Shown: positions 48,227 through 59,198, numbered from the stretch's first letter. The stretch is 64,000 nt of DNA from Sepioteuthis lessoniana (GCA_963585895.1 CAUZXS010002447.1:2501-66500); one strand, 5' to 3'. A program made the numbers and translations. The notes: generated from the sequence alone by a model not told the origin.

Positions 48227-48681
48227 TTTCGGTTTTTTACAATCTTGCACCGGATCCTTACCTAAGACCTAGCTAGATAGTGATTATATGCATTCTTTGT
48301 ATTTGTGTTGTTTGCTGCCTCATTTTCAGTCTCATAGTAAGGAAATAAGCTGTTCCTCAAAGAGCATTTTTTGTATTTCATAAGGAATGTGACTTTCAAG
48401 TATCTTAGTTATATGTTCGTCTGCATCTTTATTGATCATACAAAGGACTGCCACTATTTCTAGTACGCTGTTAGTTTTAAGCTACCACGTTGTTTTTTTT
48501 TTATTGTTTTTGTTTTGTTTTGTTGCTTTTTTTTCAATTTCTTTTTCCAGGTTTTTGTATTTATTGACGTTATTGAATTTCTTTGACTGATATATTATTA
48601 TCTGCTGGCACTGCCTTGTCTACTAGACCGTATAATAACTTTTATAATTCTTAACTACTGTTTTTAGTTTATTGCTCTTTA
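48227..48681. other. Unassigned T-rich sequence
   Basis: Poly-T and TTTTG runs are present, with no element or coding domain recognised. Confidence 0.4.
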
Positions 48682-48988
48682 TGTAACATATTGACCTCCG
48701 ACCCAGGCGTCGATCAAGGAACAGGTGCATCCGGTCAAAGATATCAGGGTATAACCTTGACCGTGGACGGGTTGAATTGGGTGCAGATGTGACGCCCACG
48801 AGAAGCAGGTGGGTGTCAAACAATTATATAACCCGAGGTCACAGACAGGTTCATTTAGTTGGAGTCAGTTAGTTGGAGATAAGATGCTGTAGAGAGAACC
48901 AGCACCCAGCAGTGGGCTATTGTCCCTCAGGACCTCCGATTGAGCCGCCTAGCAGAACGAGAAAGAAGTGCTGCAAAAGACAAAGGAA
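48682..48988 (+). mobile_element. LTR-D, 3'-truncated copy
   Basis: It starts TGTAACATATTGACC and continues CTCCGACCC, TTATATAACCCGAGG (TATA-like, near 48821), then AGTTGGAGTCAGTTAGTTGG and ACCAGCACCCAGCAG, and ends near AGAACGAGAAAG. The polyadenylation region is missing. The next sequence is Retroposon-C in minus sense. Confidence 0.8.
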
Positions 48989-50345
48989 ATCAGTTCATAA
49001 TAAGTACACAATTTAAATGATAAAATAGTTTTATTTCAAACAATTCAATTTAGCATAAGTACACAGTTTAAATGTGTTATATCGTTGTAAGAAAGAGATA
49101 AACAGTGAAATAGAGTTAACTATTTATTAACTGAAGAGGTACAGTCCAACAAATATCATAAGTCTCGTGCTGTTGGTGTTACGTCCGAAATTGTTCTAAT
49201 TACTGACAGAGATCTTTCAGTACTGGATATTTGTCTCTGTCTCCCACCAGAGAGGAATTGACACAAGGTCAATGACCCGAAGGTCTATTATAATGGAGGT
49301 TTAGGGGAGGGAAAGGTCTATGGACTATGCTGCTCATCGACCTACTTAGTGCAATGTGGGTCCAATGAGCCAAGGTGGACTTGAACGCAAATGTGGGTCA
49401 ATGCACGTATGCCTAATTATAGCTTAAACTAGACAGCAAGGTCCAGTGCTATACAAGGGTGACAAAGGTGTTAGTGATGCAGTTCACCCATCCGAAGGAG
49501 GCCCAGCCGAAGTTGGAGGCATTTCGGCCTCGTCTACAATGGATCATTGAACGTCCAGCACGGACAGTCCGCAGAAAAAACCTCTGCACGCAGATGAGAT
49601 CTTTCAGTACTGACCGTGTTTAAGAAACGTGACATTTTTTTTTATTATCGGAGATACCGGAAGTCACGTGGTACAAGCCACTATACAACAAAATGTCAAA
49701 ACAATCATATTTCAAAAAATTCAGTTTAGCATGTCAAAACAGTTCTACTTCAAACAATTCAGTCTAGCATAAGTACACAGTTTAAATGTCGAAACAGTTC
49801 TATTTAAAAAAAAAAAATTTAGCATCAGTACAGTTTAAATGTCAAAACCGTTTCCTTTTAAACAATTCAATTTAGCGTAAGTACGCTGTTTAAATGTTGA
49901 AACAGTTCTATTTCAAACAATTTAGTTTAGAATAAGCACGCAGTTTATATGTCAAAAACAGTTTTTTTCAATCAGTTTAGTTTAGTCAACAAAGTTAAAT
50001 GATTCCAAGTCATGCTATGTATCAGTAACAATTGATTTAAACATCAGTCATTTGTTTACAACCAGTTAAATGTCAAAACAGTTCTATTTCAAACAATTCA
50101 GTTTAGCATAATCACACAGTTTAGTTCCGTTTAACCCATAGATAGGAGCGTATGAGGTGCGACCAGTCCGAGCCAAAGTAGACCTGGGAGCGATGGCATT
50201 GAAGGGGTAATCCACATTCCCCAAAGCTCCAGCATTACTGAAGCCTCGCTATCAGAGTACTGAGTGTCATATCTAGGACACTCGTAGGGGAAGTCTTCTG
50301 CAGATATTCAGTGGGTGGATTATACAGCCCCAGTAGACCGGGTCA
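48989..50345 (-). mobile_element. Retroposon-C split by a perfect solo LTR
   Basis: Internal-array units at 48995-49074 resume at 49691 and run to about 50110 (roughly eight more units, including a longer variant with AACAATTGATTTAAACATC). The minus-sense head then ends CCCCAGTAGACCGGGTC at about 50345. The 3' end is missing. The LTR at 49075-49690 sits inside one array unit. Confidence 0.86.
49075..49690. mobile_element. Solo LTR, 616 bp, perfect 5-bp TSD (AAATG)
   Basis: AAATG lies at 49070-49074 and 49691-49695. The LTR starts TGTTATATCG and ends CTATACAACA, giving TGTT...AACA ends. Removing it and one AAATG regenerates an ordinary Retroposon-C array unit (CAGTTTAAATGTCAAAAC). Its interior is not similar to LTR-D beyond the ends, so it is a different family. 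A phrase GAGATCTTTCAGTACTG appears twice (about 49209 and 49598). No gag-pol is present. Orientation could not be set with confidence. Confidence 0.92.
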
Positions 50346-50690
50346 AACTGCAGCACTTCGAGATCGGAGTAAACCAGTTCAAACTCCTTATTTTGTTCGA
50401 ATACCATTGGACGAATACCATTAGGAAAGGTATGGGTCCCTTGATTCACCCAGCAAAGGGGGAAATTAGTGCGACTATCGTTCTTTGACGGATGACTTTG
50501 GCATGAAGGAAATCAAAGGGGGTAATATCCCCCCAATGAGTGTCCTGTATATGACACTAAACAATCTGATGATGACGCTCTAGTAATGCTGGGGCTTGGG
50601 GTAAGTGGAGTACCCCTTCATTGCCATCGCGCCCAGGTCCACTCTAGGCAGAGTGGTAGCACCTGATAAGGGTCCTATCTCTCTCTCTCT
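50346..50690 (+). mobile_element. SINE-E body fragment followed by Retroposon-C fragment
   Basis: AGTTCAAACTCC and GGAAAGGTATGGGTCCC to GACTTTGGCATGAAGG (50376-50500) are a diverged SINE-E without its terminal tail. From 50510 Retroposon-C head sequence follows (AATGAGTGTCCTGTATATG, GAGTACCCCTTCATTGCC, GGTAGCACCTGATAAGGG). It stops at a CT/TA run (50680-50704). Confidence 0.7.
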
Positions 50691-50702
50691 ATATATATAT
50701 AT

Positions 50703-51018
50703 ATTGTCATCCACAGACAGACTGTTTCGTTCTATCAAAACTCTTCAGTGTGGCTAGACCCGCAGGACGCTCGAAGCCGGGATCGAAACCCGTCTAACTT
50801 TACGATAGATTAAGGTTTCAGACCACACGGCTACAAGCGGACTACGTTGGCTAAGGGAATTTTAAGGTATTTTTTTTATTTTTAGCAACAGCAGCCTTTG
50901 TTTACATTTTTTAATACCCTATCGGCTACCAGAGTGCTCAATTCTTACGAAGAGCTTTGCATTACGCTAGCGGCGGCCGACAATTCCTTCGCCAGAGTGC
51001 TCAACCCCCATGGGGGAG
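50703..51018 (-). mobile_element. Repeat-G, complete minus copy
   Basis: It is the reverse complement of the 21.16-21.48 kb unit over its full length. Plus-strand order is TTGTCATCCACAGACAGAC, AAGCCGGGATCGAAACCC (B-box complement), AGACCACACGGCTACAAGCG (A-box complement), GCAACAGCAGCCTTTG, TACCCTATCGGCTACCAG and GCCAGAGTGCTCAACCCC. A TA run abuts the tail side, as in the other copy. Confidence 0.85.
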
Positions 51019-51540
51019 GTGACTCGAGGTGAATCTTAATAGATTTGAACTTGGAGTTTTCTTTCTACGAGGTTGGTTGCCATATAAAAGTTAAAGAGCT
51101 ACAATTCATCCCTCCCTTTCTGCTGAAGTTGCACACCACGCTGACTGCACGTTTTGCAGAAAGACAACCCAACCAGGGTGTTTTTTGGGGTATGTTACAA
51201 AACGGCATCTGATACTGAGGCTCCAGAAACAATCTGATGGAGAAACTTCCAGTAATGCTAGAACATTGGGGAATGCGGAGTACCCCTATCAATGCCATCT
51301 CTCTTTGGTCCGGAGTGATAGCAACCGATAGGGTCCTATCTATGGGTCAAATAGAACAAAACTGTGTAAGTATGCTAAACAGAATTATTTGAAATAGAAC
51401 TGTTTTAACGTTTAAACTACTTACTTGTTCTAAACTGAATTGTTTAAAATAGATTTGTTTATATGTATATAAAGGATTTGACATTAAATAACCTACAATG
51501 GTTAATGTGCCATACAACCAAATCAAACATAACCAAATAT
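51019..51540 (+). mobile_element. SINE-A scrap and 5'-truncated Retroposon-C with 3' end
   Basis: 51030-51110 (GATTTGAACTTGGAGTTTTC, GGTTGCCATATAAAAG) is a SINE-A fragment in minus sense. 51190-51540 is Retroposon-C: AATGCGGAGTACCCC, GGGTCCTATCTATGGGTC, about two internal units, GGATTTGACATTAAATAACC and an AACCAAATC-type tail. Confidence 0.78.
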
Positions 51541-51589
51541 ATCAGAAAACCCTCATACACACTTTCTCTCGCTTGCTATCTCACTTAGG

Positions 51590-51646
51590 CACCGGAACAT
51601 ACGCACACACACACGCACACATATACGCGCACACACACACACACAT

Positions 51647-51703
<57 letters not shown>

Positions 51704-51773
51704 CAATAGTCTCCCACGTATTTTCAATTACACAAAAACTCCTATACTCAAGCTCACACATTACTGTATACAT

Positions 51774-51825
<52 letters not shown>

Positions 51826-52056
51826 AATCAAATATATATATATATATATATGTATGTATGAATAGATATAGATATAAACTCCAGTTTTAAGATAGAGTAA
51901 AAGAAATACTTTAATTATCCATCTATAAAGAAGCATGAATCTCAGTGTTCGCACAAAAAAGCAGACATTCTCTCACACACCTGCATATACGTATACGCAT
52001 ATAAACAATCAAGAGCACGCGTACGTACACACACACACAGACACAGACACACACAG

Positions 52057-52113
<57 letters not shown>

Positions 52114-52290
52114 AGCAAACTGAACTATATCTATCTATATATATATACACACACAATTAGTATATATAGATATATACATGCATTTATATATACGCATACA
52201 CGTAAACAGCACACATATACATATAAAAGATATACATATATATATATATATATATACATATATCGTCAATCAATATATATGCCCAATCAC

Positions 52291-52333
<43 letters not shown>

Positions 52334-52376
52334 GCTCAATTACACATATATACCTGCCCCCAATCATACATATGAA
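51590..52376. repeat. CA and TA microsatellite cluster
   Basis: CA-rich tracts (51600-51655, 52026-52080) and TA runs (51656-51702, 51778-51824, 52080-52109, 52290-52327) alternate with short unique spacers. There are no genes. Peptides of THTHTH/IYIYIY type are artefacts. Confidence 0.95.
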
Positions 52377-52448
52377 AGGTGCATACGATAAGTTTCTAGA
52401 CTTTTTTCGTATGAGCATTTAAAATTGTCGTAGACTCTTGAAAATTCA

Positions 52449-52841
52449 GTGTCTTGTTGCTATACATCTTATGAGATGACGGACCAAGGTTCAAATGGAC
52501 CGCTACAGCAGCAATTGGAATACACCCTACTAAAACCTGATTGTCACTGGTGGGGAATATCAAAAATGCAATCTGGACGTGCGGACACTTTAGAAGAACG
52601 ATATGCAATAAAATTCTGTTTTAAATTTGGAAAAAATGCCAGAGAAACGTATCGGCTGCTCAAGACTGCTTTTGGACCATCTTGTACTAATCGAGCATCA
52701 GTTTTTGAGTGGCATAAAAGATTCAAGAAAGGCAGGGAGTCTGTGAGGGATGATGAGAGGTGTGGGAGGAGTAAGAAAGTCAATACACCAGAGTTGATTG
52801 GCCAAAGGGTTAGGGTTAGGGGTACTATGTTGAGGTTTTAA
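52449..52841 (+). pseudogene. Mariner transposase N-terminal (HTH) frame, 130 aa
   Basis: From residue ~45 the frame reads DTLEERYAIKFCFKFGKNAR, then ETYRLLKTAFGPSCTNRASV, FEWHKRFKKGRESVRDDERC and NTPELIGQRV. This is the paired helix-turn-helix of mariner transposases. The frame ends VRVRGTMLRF at the shared deletion junction, so the truncated protein would have DNA-binding but no catalytic core. The first ~40 residues are translated leader and not family sequence. Confidence 0.85.
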
Positions 52842-52858
52842 GGGAGTTCAGGAAGAGA

Positions 52859-53200
52859 TTGCTTGGGAAGACGCCAGCACTCTTCAAATCGGGTCGGTGG
52901 CATTTCAGCCAGAACAATACACCAGTCTACAACTCCATCCTTGTCACAGACTATTTGACCAAGATGGGCATCAACACAGTTCCTCTGCCCCCCTACAGTC
53001 CAGACCTTGCTCCCTGTGACTTTTGCTTATTCCCTAAGCTCAGAGGCTGTCGTAATGAGACAATTGAGGAGATGAAAGAGACTTTGACGAACGTCATTGA
53101 TAAACTCACAGAAGGGGACTTCCATGGGGCCTTCCAGAAGTTGTTGGAACGATACAACAAGTTCATTGCAACCGGAGGAGATTACATCGAAGGGGACTAG
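52859..53200 (+). pseudogene. Mariner transposase C-terminal frame, 113 aa
   Basis: The frame reads RWHFSQNNTPVYNSILVTDY, then LTKMGINTVPLPPYSPDLAP, CDFCLFPKLRGCRNETIEEM and RYNKFIATGGDYIEGD. In the usual motif the second catalytic Asp is in QDNAPAH. Here it is QNNTPVY, so the Asp is replaced by Asn. The third Asp (CDFCLF) remains. It is catalytically dead on its own. Confidence 0.86.
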
Positions 53201-53284
53201 AGTTTCATATGTGTACTATCAATAAAAGTGCTCATACAAAAAAAGTCTGGAAACTTATCGTATGCCCCTCGTATATATATACAT

Positions 53285-53393
53285 ACACTTCATCACAATA
53301 TATATATATATATATATATTGACACGCGTACATACATTTACATACTTATAAATAAATACATAAGGCACATATGCCTTCATAAAAAAGAACACA

Positions 53394-53459
<66 letters not shown>

Positions 53460-53530
53460 CTATATATATATATATTTACATTCTTATCAATACATAAATA
53501 TGGCATATACACCTAAATAAAAAAGAACAC

Positions 53531-53596
<66 letters not shown>

Positions 53597-53649
53597 CCTT
53601 TTCTTATGGCCCACTTTTTGAATTTTTTCAACAGTTTGGATAAGCACAC

Positions 53650-53711
<62 letters not shown>

Positions 53712-53761
53712 GTGTGTTTTTTTATTTAGGTATATAAAGCCGTTTGTATGTATTTATAAAC

Positions 53762-53821
<60 letters not shown>

Positions 53822-53904
53822 TTACATTCTTATAAATACATACGAACGGCATATACACCTAAATAAATAAAAACACATTATATATATATATATATATATA
53901 CATA

Positions 53905-53938
<34 letters not shown>

Positions 53939-53940
53939 CT
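53285..53940. repeat. TA and CA microsatellite cluster with duplicated spacers
   Basis: TA runs at 53299-53320, 53533-53596, 53651-53709, 53765-53818 and 53878-53938 and a CA run at 53395-53447 are separated by related spacers. CATTTACATTCTTAT... AAATACATA occurs at 53329, 53474 and 53819, and AAAAGAACACAT or AAAACACATTA precedes several runs. It is a tandemly amplified block of ~150-300 bp units. Confidence 0.93.
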
Positions 53941-54489
53941 TTCGAAAAAATTCAGTAAATGTGACATTAGGACAAGGTGATGACAAATACTTTAGTCTTA
54001 ATATTTATTGCTATGATTATTACTTGCCTAGTTTTTTTTCCGTTATTTTTGCTCTTTTTTTTTTGTTTATTTTCCTCAATCAATGACATAGATGTTTGCC
54101 TTTTGAGTTTTCAATATACAAAAAAAATTTTAAAATCTTCCATTTTTATTTATTTGTTGGAGACCAATTATTCATTGCGATTCAATGTAATACATAACAT
54201 TGCTCATGTTTGTTTGCTGAGATCTGCTTTCATCATGCATTATATACAATGAAAAATCTCGTATGAGATGAAAAAAAAAAAATCATTAAATAAATAAAAT
54301 AAAATGAAATAAAATAGAAATAGATGTAGTATTGAAAAGTTGTTATCGCAAAGCTGAGGAATGATAGTTAAACATAAATGTGGAATTTATGTTTAATAGA
54401 GCAAAATGGAATGGTAAGTTTCCTGACAATGAGACAGGGGTTGTGTATTGACTTGAGTTTCCGGGTGTGAAGAGAGAAAGAGGGAGAAA
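53941..54489. other. Unassigned AT-rich sequence
   Basis: The plus frame 53977-54252 is hydrophobic by composition and has no recognised domain. No SINE or transposon signature is seen. Confidence 0.4.
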
Positions 54490-54496
54490 GAGTGAG

Positions 54497-54562
54497 AGAA
54501 GAAGAAGAAGAAGAAGAAGAAGAAGAAGAAGAAGAAGAAGAAGAAGAAGAAGAAGAAGAAGC
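54497..54562. repeat. (GAA)n microsatellite
   Basis: About 65 bp of pure GAA. Frames of poly-Glu (plus), poly-Phe and poly-Leu (minus) come from it. Confidence 0.97.
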
Positions 54563-54639
54563 GGGTGGAAAACATTTCTACGCAATGTATCGTGGGGGTG
54601 AAATGAATTTGGGAAGTAATTTTCAAGAAGAGAAGAGAA

Positions 54640-55275
54640 GAGGAAGAAAGAACATGAGAATGGAAAAAGGAAGAAAGAAAGAAAGAATTATTCAAAGGGT
54701 AGGTAGAAAGAAAGAAAGAAAGAAAGAAAGAACGAAAGAAAGAAAAAAGTACAATTTGAGTGTTAAGAGAAAGAATAAAAAGAAAAATGAATTAAAACGA
54801 AAAAATGGGACCAAAGAAAGAAGGCTAAAATAAGAGAAAGAAAGAAAAAGAGAAAGAAAGAGAAAGCAGAAAGAGAGAGAGAGAGAGAGAGTGAGAGAGA
54901 CATTCGAAAAAAGAAAGAAAAAAAGACAGAAAGAAAGTGGAGAGTGTGAAAGAAAGGAAATGAAAGATGCAAGAAGAAAAAGAAAGAAAGAACGAAAGAA
55001 AGAAAGAATTATTCAAAGGGTAGGTAGAAAGAAAGAAAGAAAGAAAGTAAGAAAGAAAGAAAGAATTATTCAAAGAGTAGGTAGAAAGAAAGAAAGAAAA
55101 AAAGAAATAAAGGGTAGGTAGAAAGAAAAAAAAGAAAGAACGAAAGAAAGAAAGAAAGAAAGAATTATTTAAAGGGTAGGTAGAAAGAAAGAAAGAAAGA
55201 AAGAATTATTCCAACAGTAGGTAGAAAGAAAGAAAAAACGAAAGAAAGAAAGAAAGAATTATTTAAAGGGTAGGT

Positions 55276-55310
<35 letters not shown>

Positions 55311-55463
55311 ATTATTCCAACAGTAGGTAGAAAGAAAGAAAAAAACGAAAGAAAGAAAGAAAGAAAGAAAGAAAGAATTATTTAAAGGGTAGGTAGAAAG
55401 AAAGGAAGGAAGAAAGAACGAAAGAAAGAAAGAAAGAAAGAAAGAATTATTTAAAGGGTAGGT

Positions 55464-55494
<31 letters not shown>

Positions 55495-55952
55495 ATTATT
55501 CCAACAGTAGGTAGAAAGAAAGAAAAAAACGAAAGAAAGAAAGAAAGAAAGAAAGAAAGAATTATTCCAACAGTAGGTAGAAAGAAAGAAAAAAAACGAA
55601 AGAAAGAAAGAAAGAAAGAGAGAAAGAAAGAAAGAAAGAAAGAATGAAAGAAACAAAGGATGAAAAAAAGAAAGAAAGAAAGAGACAAACAATAGAAATA
55701 GTAAGAATTGAAAGAAAAAAAGAAACGAAAATTGAAAAAATATTAAAGTGAAAATATTTATTTCTATTTCCACTATAATATTTTTTCAATTTTCGTTTCT
55801 TAGAAAAAAATGAAAGAATGGTTTAAGAAAAAAGGAAGGGACGAACGAACGAAGGAAGGAAAGAAGGAAGAAAAAAGTTACTTTTAAGTGTAAAGAGAAA
55901 GAGTTCGGATAGAAAGATGAAAAGAAAAATAGACTGAAAAAAAAGGCAAAAG

Positions 55953-55983
<31 letters not shown>

Positions 55984-56362
55984 AAAATGATTAATTACTA
56001 AAGAAGAGTAAGCAAGCAAGAAAGAAATATGAAAGAAATAAAAAGAGAAAAAAGAAAGAAAGAACGATTAATTAACAAAAGAAAGAAAGAAAGAAAAAAA
56101 TGATCAGTTAGCAATGAAAGAAAGAAAGAAAGAAAGATTAATTAGCAATTAATTAGAAAGTAAAAAAGAAAGAAAGAAAGAATGAATGAATGAATGAATG
56201 AAAGAAAAAGAAAGAAAAAGAAAGCAAGAATGATTAATTAGCAAAAGAAAGAAACGAAGAAACAAAGAAACAATTAAAGAGAAATGTTTAATAAGCAAAG
56301 CAGAAGAAGAAAGCAAGAAAGAAAGATGAAAGAAATAAAAAGAGAAAAAAGGAAAGAAAGAC

Positions 56363-56394
<32 letters not shown>

Positions 56395-56520
56395 GAAAGA
56401 AAGAAAGATTAATTCGCTAAAGAAAAAAAGAAAGAATGATTAGTTCGCAAAGAAACAAAGAAACAAAGAAACAAAGAAACAAAAAAAGATTAATTAGCAA
56501 CAGAAAGTAAAAAAGCAAGC

Positions 56521-56568
<48 letters not shown>

Positions 56569-56609
56569 ATAAAGAAAGAGAAATTATTAATTAGCAAAGT
56601 AGAGCAGGA

Positions 56610-56649
<40 letters not shown>

Positions 56650-56729
56650 ATGATTAATCAGCAAAAGAAAGAAAGAAGGAAAGAAAGAATAAAGAAAGAG
56701 AAATTATTAATTAGCAAAGTAGAGCAGGA

Positions 56730-56765
<36 letters not shown>

Positions 56766-56845
56766 ATGATTAATCAGCAAAAGAAAGAAAGAAGGAAAGA
56801 AAGAATAAAGAAAGAGAAATTATTAATTAGCAAAGTAGAGCAGGA

Positions 56846-56877
<32 letters not shown>

Positions 56878-57160
56878 ATGATTAATCAGCAAAAGAAAGA
56901 AAGAAGGAAAGAAAGAAAGTCTGGTTAACAAAAGAAAGAAAGTAAAAATAAAGAATGATGGTTTTAAGAAAGAACGAAAGAAAGAAAGAAAGAATGATTT
57001 GTGAAAGAAAGAAAGAAGGAATGTTTAATCAAATAAGATAAAGGAAAAAGAAAGAGAGGAAAAATGAAAGGAAGAAAGAAAAAAGGAAAAAAAAGAAAAA
57101 ATGATTAAGGAAAGCAAGAAAGAAAGAAAAAAAAAAGAAAGAAACATGAATTTAAAAAAG
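54640..57160. repeat. 2.5 kb GAAA-based array with several higher-order units
   Basis: GAAA runs are punctuated by distinct spacers. From 54686 to 55590 there are twelve spacers of the types ATTATTTAAAGGGTAGGTAG and ATTATTCCAACAGTAGGTAG. From 55980 to 56660 the spacers are of GATTAATTAGCAAA type. At 56580-56890 a ~115-120-bp unit containing TTATTAATTAGCAAAGTAGA then GCAGG and TGATTAATCAGCAAAAG is repeated three times almost unchanged. It ends in mixed purine sequence. There are no genes. All SFFLSFF or KERKKERK frames are translations of the array. Confidence 0.95.
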
Positions 57161-57504
57161 AAAAGGAAAAAGACTTCTTTACTCCAAATATTTTAGATAA
57201 AATGATATTTTCAAAGGAAGACAATGAACACTTATGCGAATGAAAAAAATATTAGGAACGAAAAAAAAAATATAGGTAAAAAACAAAATAAAACAAAATA
57301 AAACAAAAACAAAAAAAAACGCAATTTAAATGACGATTTATTTGCGCCTTTAATTACATGTCTAATTTGCTGTCAGTCAGTGGGGAATAATTTTACATTT
57401 TCTTCCGGGGTTTTCGCAGATGACGGCAAAAATATAAAGGGTTATTTTTATTCTTTTCATATACAGATAGACCCAATTTTGGTGAAAGTACGTTAAACAA
57501 TTCA
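57161..57504. other. Unassigned AT-rich sequence
   Basis: No array beyond short AAAAC runs (57280-57320) and no element recognised. Confidence 0.4.
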
Positions 57505-57812
57505 CTTTTTTAGGCGCTCGTGGCGTAGGCGTTATCGACATAGGAAGTGGACACGGTGATTAGGTGTTCAAATCTTAGGCGAAACTATTTGCGTTTTACA
57601 TAACCATTATATCCTTCGCATCGGTATGAATATGGCTATTCTCTCTATAGATAAATAATAGGACTGACAGGCCTCTCCTACCTTGGTATGGCAACCGGTC
57701 TAGGAGAAGGAAAACTCTGATTTCAAACCTGTTAAACTTCTCTCAGAAATTGACCTCGTGTCACATCTTAATCGTAAGGAACTCTTGGGTAAATATATCT
57801 AGTTTGATTTCA
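57505..57812 (+). mobile_element. SINE-A, full-length but diverged
   Basis: The head GGCGCTCGTGGCGTAGGCG and B-box-like AGGTGTTCAAATCTTAGG are followed by GGTATGAATATGGCTATTC, GGTCTAGGAGAAGGAAAACT and the 3' end AATTGACCTCGTGTCACATC. It is one of the older members, with a variant A-box. Confidence 0.75.
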
Positions 57813-58044
57813 GAGTGTTCTTTCTTCTCCCTGATCGGTTGTCATACCAAGAGTAAATTAATTGAATTTTAACGTCATGTCAAATAGTCTAGGGTTATCT
57901 AATGCATTGCTATTTTACCATCAGAATAGAATTTTTGTCATTGTTTTTTGTTTGTTGTTTATTCATTTATTGATTTATTTTGCACACGGTCCTATCGATA
58001 AGGAATAACTTTTAAATTGATTATTTTTTATGAAGAGGTAGGTT

Positions 58045-58289
58045 CGGTTTGGTTTAGTTTTATGGCATATCAACCATTGTAGGTTATTTAATGCCAAATT
58101 CTCTTTATACATATATATTAAATATATAGGATTTGGTTTGGTTGGGTTTTATGGCATATCAAACATTGTAGGTTATTTAATGCCAAATCCTCTTTATACA
58201 TCTATATTAAATATAGGATTTGGTTTGGTCGGGTTTTATGGCATATCAACCATTGTGGGTTCGTTAATGCCCACTCCTCTTTATTCATA
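58045..58289 (-). repeat. Retroposon-C-type 3' units, three tandem copies
   Basis: TTTTATGGCATATCAACC(A)TTG, GGTTATTTAATGCC and AAATCCTCTTTATACATA recur at about 58058, 58149 and 58232 with ~88-bp spacing. They are cut at 58290 by a mariner-like insertion and resume at 59199. They match the array at 35.3-36.2 kb on the other strand. Confidence 0.84.
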
Positions 58290-58291
58290 TA

Positions 58292-59198
58292 CGGAGTGGA
58301 ACGATAAAATTGTCGTCCTAAAGAAAACAACACGACAGCTTTATTTTAAAAAATTTATTGAAAAAATCAATTCAGGTAACTTGATTATGTTGTAGAGCTG
58401 ATATCTATTCAATGTGGACGCCTTCAGCCACAATCACCACCTCGATACGGATCCGGAACTGGAAGCATGCCTTTTCCACAAGCGCCGGCGGGAGCTCGGC
58501 AAATACTCGGCGGATGGCGGCGATCAGGTTGGCTTTGGTGTTGTGGGAGGTCATGTTGATGTTATCGACGTATGACCAAACGAAGTAGTCCAGCGGGTTC
58601 TGGTCGGGGGAGGAGGAGGCCAGTGAGAGAAGGGTACAAAGTCATAGCACTCCTTCTGAAGCCAAGCCTGGGACTCTTTGGACTTGTAGGCCGGCGTCGA
58701 ATCCTGCTGCCACACCCAGGGTCTGCCACCGGCCACCTGATTGCTCCAGGGGATCACCACACACTTCAGCACATCCAGGTACACTTTGGTGTTGACTTTC
58801 AAACCGAATTCGAAGATGTGACGTGGCATGATGTGGCCCTTACTTGAAACCATACCAAAGACCATAACCGTAGCCGGAAACTTTGTTTTCATCACCCTGG
58901 GCACGTCCCTGTTGTTTGTGGCAATCCAGATTTGCATTTTGAGGGTGCTGGCAATAGTTCTTTTGTCATAACTTAGATCGGTAGAGTGTATAAGTTGTAC
59001 AGCGGTTCATCTCCGATCACGCTCGTTGAACATTGTGTCACTTTCAGACATGATAGAAGGCTCCTATCGCTCTTGAGATTTGTACACAACTGGCCAACTA
59101 GTAGATGGTCTGCATCAATAAAAGAAAACCGGTTTTCATTAAACGGAAATAGAATCATGTCATCTTTTCTAGGGTGACAATTTTATCGTTCCACGCTG
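58292..59198 (-). mobile_element. Mariner-like element (907 bp) with TA duplication
   Basis: Ends CGGAGTGGAACGATAAAATT and (complement) CAGCGTGGAACGATAAAATT are inverted repeats, flanked by TA on both sides (58290-58291 and 59199-59200). Excising it joins CTCTTTATTCATATA to TATTAAATATATAGG, the expected array unit. The element contains a deleted transposase gene in minus sense. Confidence 0.9.
58390..58950 (-). pseudogene. Mariner-like (DDxD) transposase remnant
   Basis: The minus frame from 58937 reads MQIWIATNNRDVPRVMKTKF, VMVFGMVSSKGHIMPRHIFE, RPWVWQQDSTPAYKSKESQA and WLQKECYDFVPFSHWPP, with the second Asp in QQDS. A frameshift in the proline run near 58610 moves the rest, SPDQNPLDYFVWSY (third Asp) and a C-terminal helix region ending near 58395, to another frame. 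The part before MQIWIA is shortened and the first catalytic Asp block is lost. Confidence 0.85.

Larger units (their letters stand above)
52377..53270 (+). mobile_element. Mariner deletion derivative with both termini, best copy
   Basis: The left end AGGTGCATACGATAAGTTTC and the complement of the right end GGGGCATACGATAAGTTTCC form inverted repeats, continuing into AGACTTTTTTCGTATGAGCA. It is ~890 bp long. It lies among TA runs, with a TA outside each end (CATATGAAAGG and CTCGTATA). It shares the internal deletion junction AGGGTTAGGGTTAGGGGTAC with the other two copies. Confidence 0.88.

Noticed and set aside
52800-52830. Interstitial telomere repeat (TTAGGG)
   Set aside because: Only two units, inside a mariner element and present at the same place in its two relatives, so it belongs to the element.
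54640-57160. Several 75-141-aa frames of SFFLSFF or KERKKERK type
   Set aside because: Direct translations of GAAA/TTTC repeats on either strand. Similar predicted proteins are common false genes in repeat-rich genomes.
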